Below, piece by piece: positions 6,881 to 7,257 of a stretch of DNA of 7,257 nucleotides. A program made the translations under genes and the position numbers. Numbering within the stretch: the stretch's first letter is position 1; each line of letters begins with the position of its first letter. The notes under the pieces were generated by a model. It was not told where the DNA came from, ran no database searches, and saw only the letters and a list, made by a program, of their open reading frames with translations. Source of the stretch: an uncultured Clostridia bacterium (GTDB taxonomy: Bacteria > Bacillota > Clostridia > TANB77 > CAG-508); contig CANRBU010000056.1 in NCBI GenBank assembly GCA_947628925.1, forward strand, positions 1-7,257, written 5' to 3'.

Positions 6881-7216
6881 ATGCAAAAGGGTTTTTATAG
6901 ATTTTATTTGAAAGAAAAATGGATAAATAGAAATATTGAAATAGAAGAAACTTTGTATAGTAAATTAAAACAATTATCCGAAAACGAATTAGATGCGTCT
7001 ATAAATAAATTAATAGATGCTTGTGTTGAAAATTTTAAAGTAGAAAATGACACTATTATATATTATAAAAAACCTGAAAATGAAATATCTATATCAAGAA
7101 GCATTAGGTTAAGAGAGTCAATGTGGAATAAATTGGAAAAGCTAAAAAGTGTATATGATATTTCATTATATAAATTAATAAATATGTCTATAAAATATAC
7201 ATTAGAAAATCATTAA
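6881..7216 (+). CDS. Small protein with two tandem ribbon-helix-helix-like repeats; putative DNA-binding regulator
   Basis: A 111-residue protein made of two similar halves. Residues 15-52 contain NIEIEETLYSKLKQLS then SINKLID (40-46). Residues 71-108 contain SIRLRESMWNKLEKLK then SLYKLIN (95-101). Each half has an alternating polar/non-polar strand, a helix with xxKLxxL and a second helix with xxKLIxxxI, the layout of the Arc/MetJ/CopG fold. The halves align over about 38 residues with a one-residue gap. Such proteins bind DNA as dimers of this unit, so a single chain with two copies could form an internal pseudo-dimer, as known for TraY. No toxin partner is present in the window. The frame extends upstream to a GTG at 6806, adding a hydrophobic 25-residue leader, but the ribosome site and promoter favour 6881. 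It is divergent from the surface-protein operon, so regulating that operon is an inference. It could instead be half of a pair continuing outside, although the terminator argues against that. Confidence 0.75.
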   Translation: MQKGFYRFYLKEKWINRNIEIEETLYSKLKQLSENELDASINKLIDACVENFKVENDTIIYYKKPENEISISRSIRLRESMWNKLEKLKSVYDISLYKLINMSIKYTLENH

Positions 7217-7257
7217 AATTCAGGATTTAACAAACTTGTTAAATCCTGAATTTTTTT
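7215..7257 (+). terminator. Strong intrinsic terminator, overlapping the stop codon
   Basis: Arms 7215-7231 and 7238-7254 are perfectly complementary over 17 bp around a 6-base loop (AAACTT). The plus strand ends in a run of at least seven T. The first two stem bases are the last two bases of the TAA stop. It closes the ribbon-helix-helix gene as a single-gene transcript and may also serve a gene arriving from the right, since the minus-strand arm ends in four T. Confidence 0.92.

Noticed and set aside
6881..7216. Antitoxin of a toxin-antitoxin pair
   Set aside because: The gene is closed by a strong terminator and no short partner gene overlaps or follows it within the window.

Overview
The window is very AT-rich and six of its protein genes are compact. 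Five read on the minus strand and one, at the right end, reads on the plus strand. Cell-wall and surface functions (a lytic transglycosylase, a sortase, a sortase-anchored surface protein), AGGAGG-type ribosome sites and a proofreading-dead DNA polymerase I point to a low-GC Gram-positive, probably an uncultured gut-type member of the Clostridia. This placement is inference. TGA is used as the polA stop and Trp is encoded by TGG, so the standard bacterial code applies, not the Mollicutes code.

Layout, in minus-strand transcription order from the right. A putative promoter (about 6729-6757) drives a two-gene operon. The first gene is a 421-residue secreted protein with a bacterial Ig-like (BIG2) domain and a C-terminal LPYAG sorting signal. 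The second, 25 bp downstream, is a sortase. The operon ends in a strong hairpin (4672-4710) whose G-U pairs only form in minus-strand RNA. Next comes polA (906 residues, complete), then after 27 bp a membrane-anchored lytic transglycosylase. The transglycosylase has no ATG, GTG or TTG start at its ribosome site and appears to start at ATT. Last is a membrane-anchored TPR protein, with its own putative promoter, that runs off the left edge.

At the right end, divergent from the surface-protein operon, lies a 111-residue protein made of two ribbon-helix-helix-like halves. It is closed by a near-textbook terminator at the window edge. The shared upstream region holds a perfect 6+6 bp inverted repeat at the predicted transcription start of the surface-protein operon. 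This makes a regulator/operator/surface-display module an attractive but unproven reading.

No RNA genes, CRISPR arrays, insertion sequences or phage genes were seen. The most notable points are the ATT start of the transglycosylase, the adjacent LPYAG substrate and sortase pair, and the duplicated ribbon-helix-helix protein beside them.
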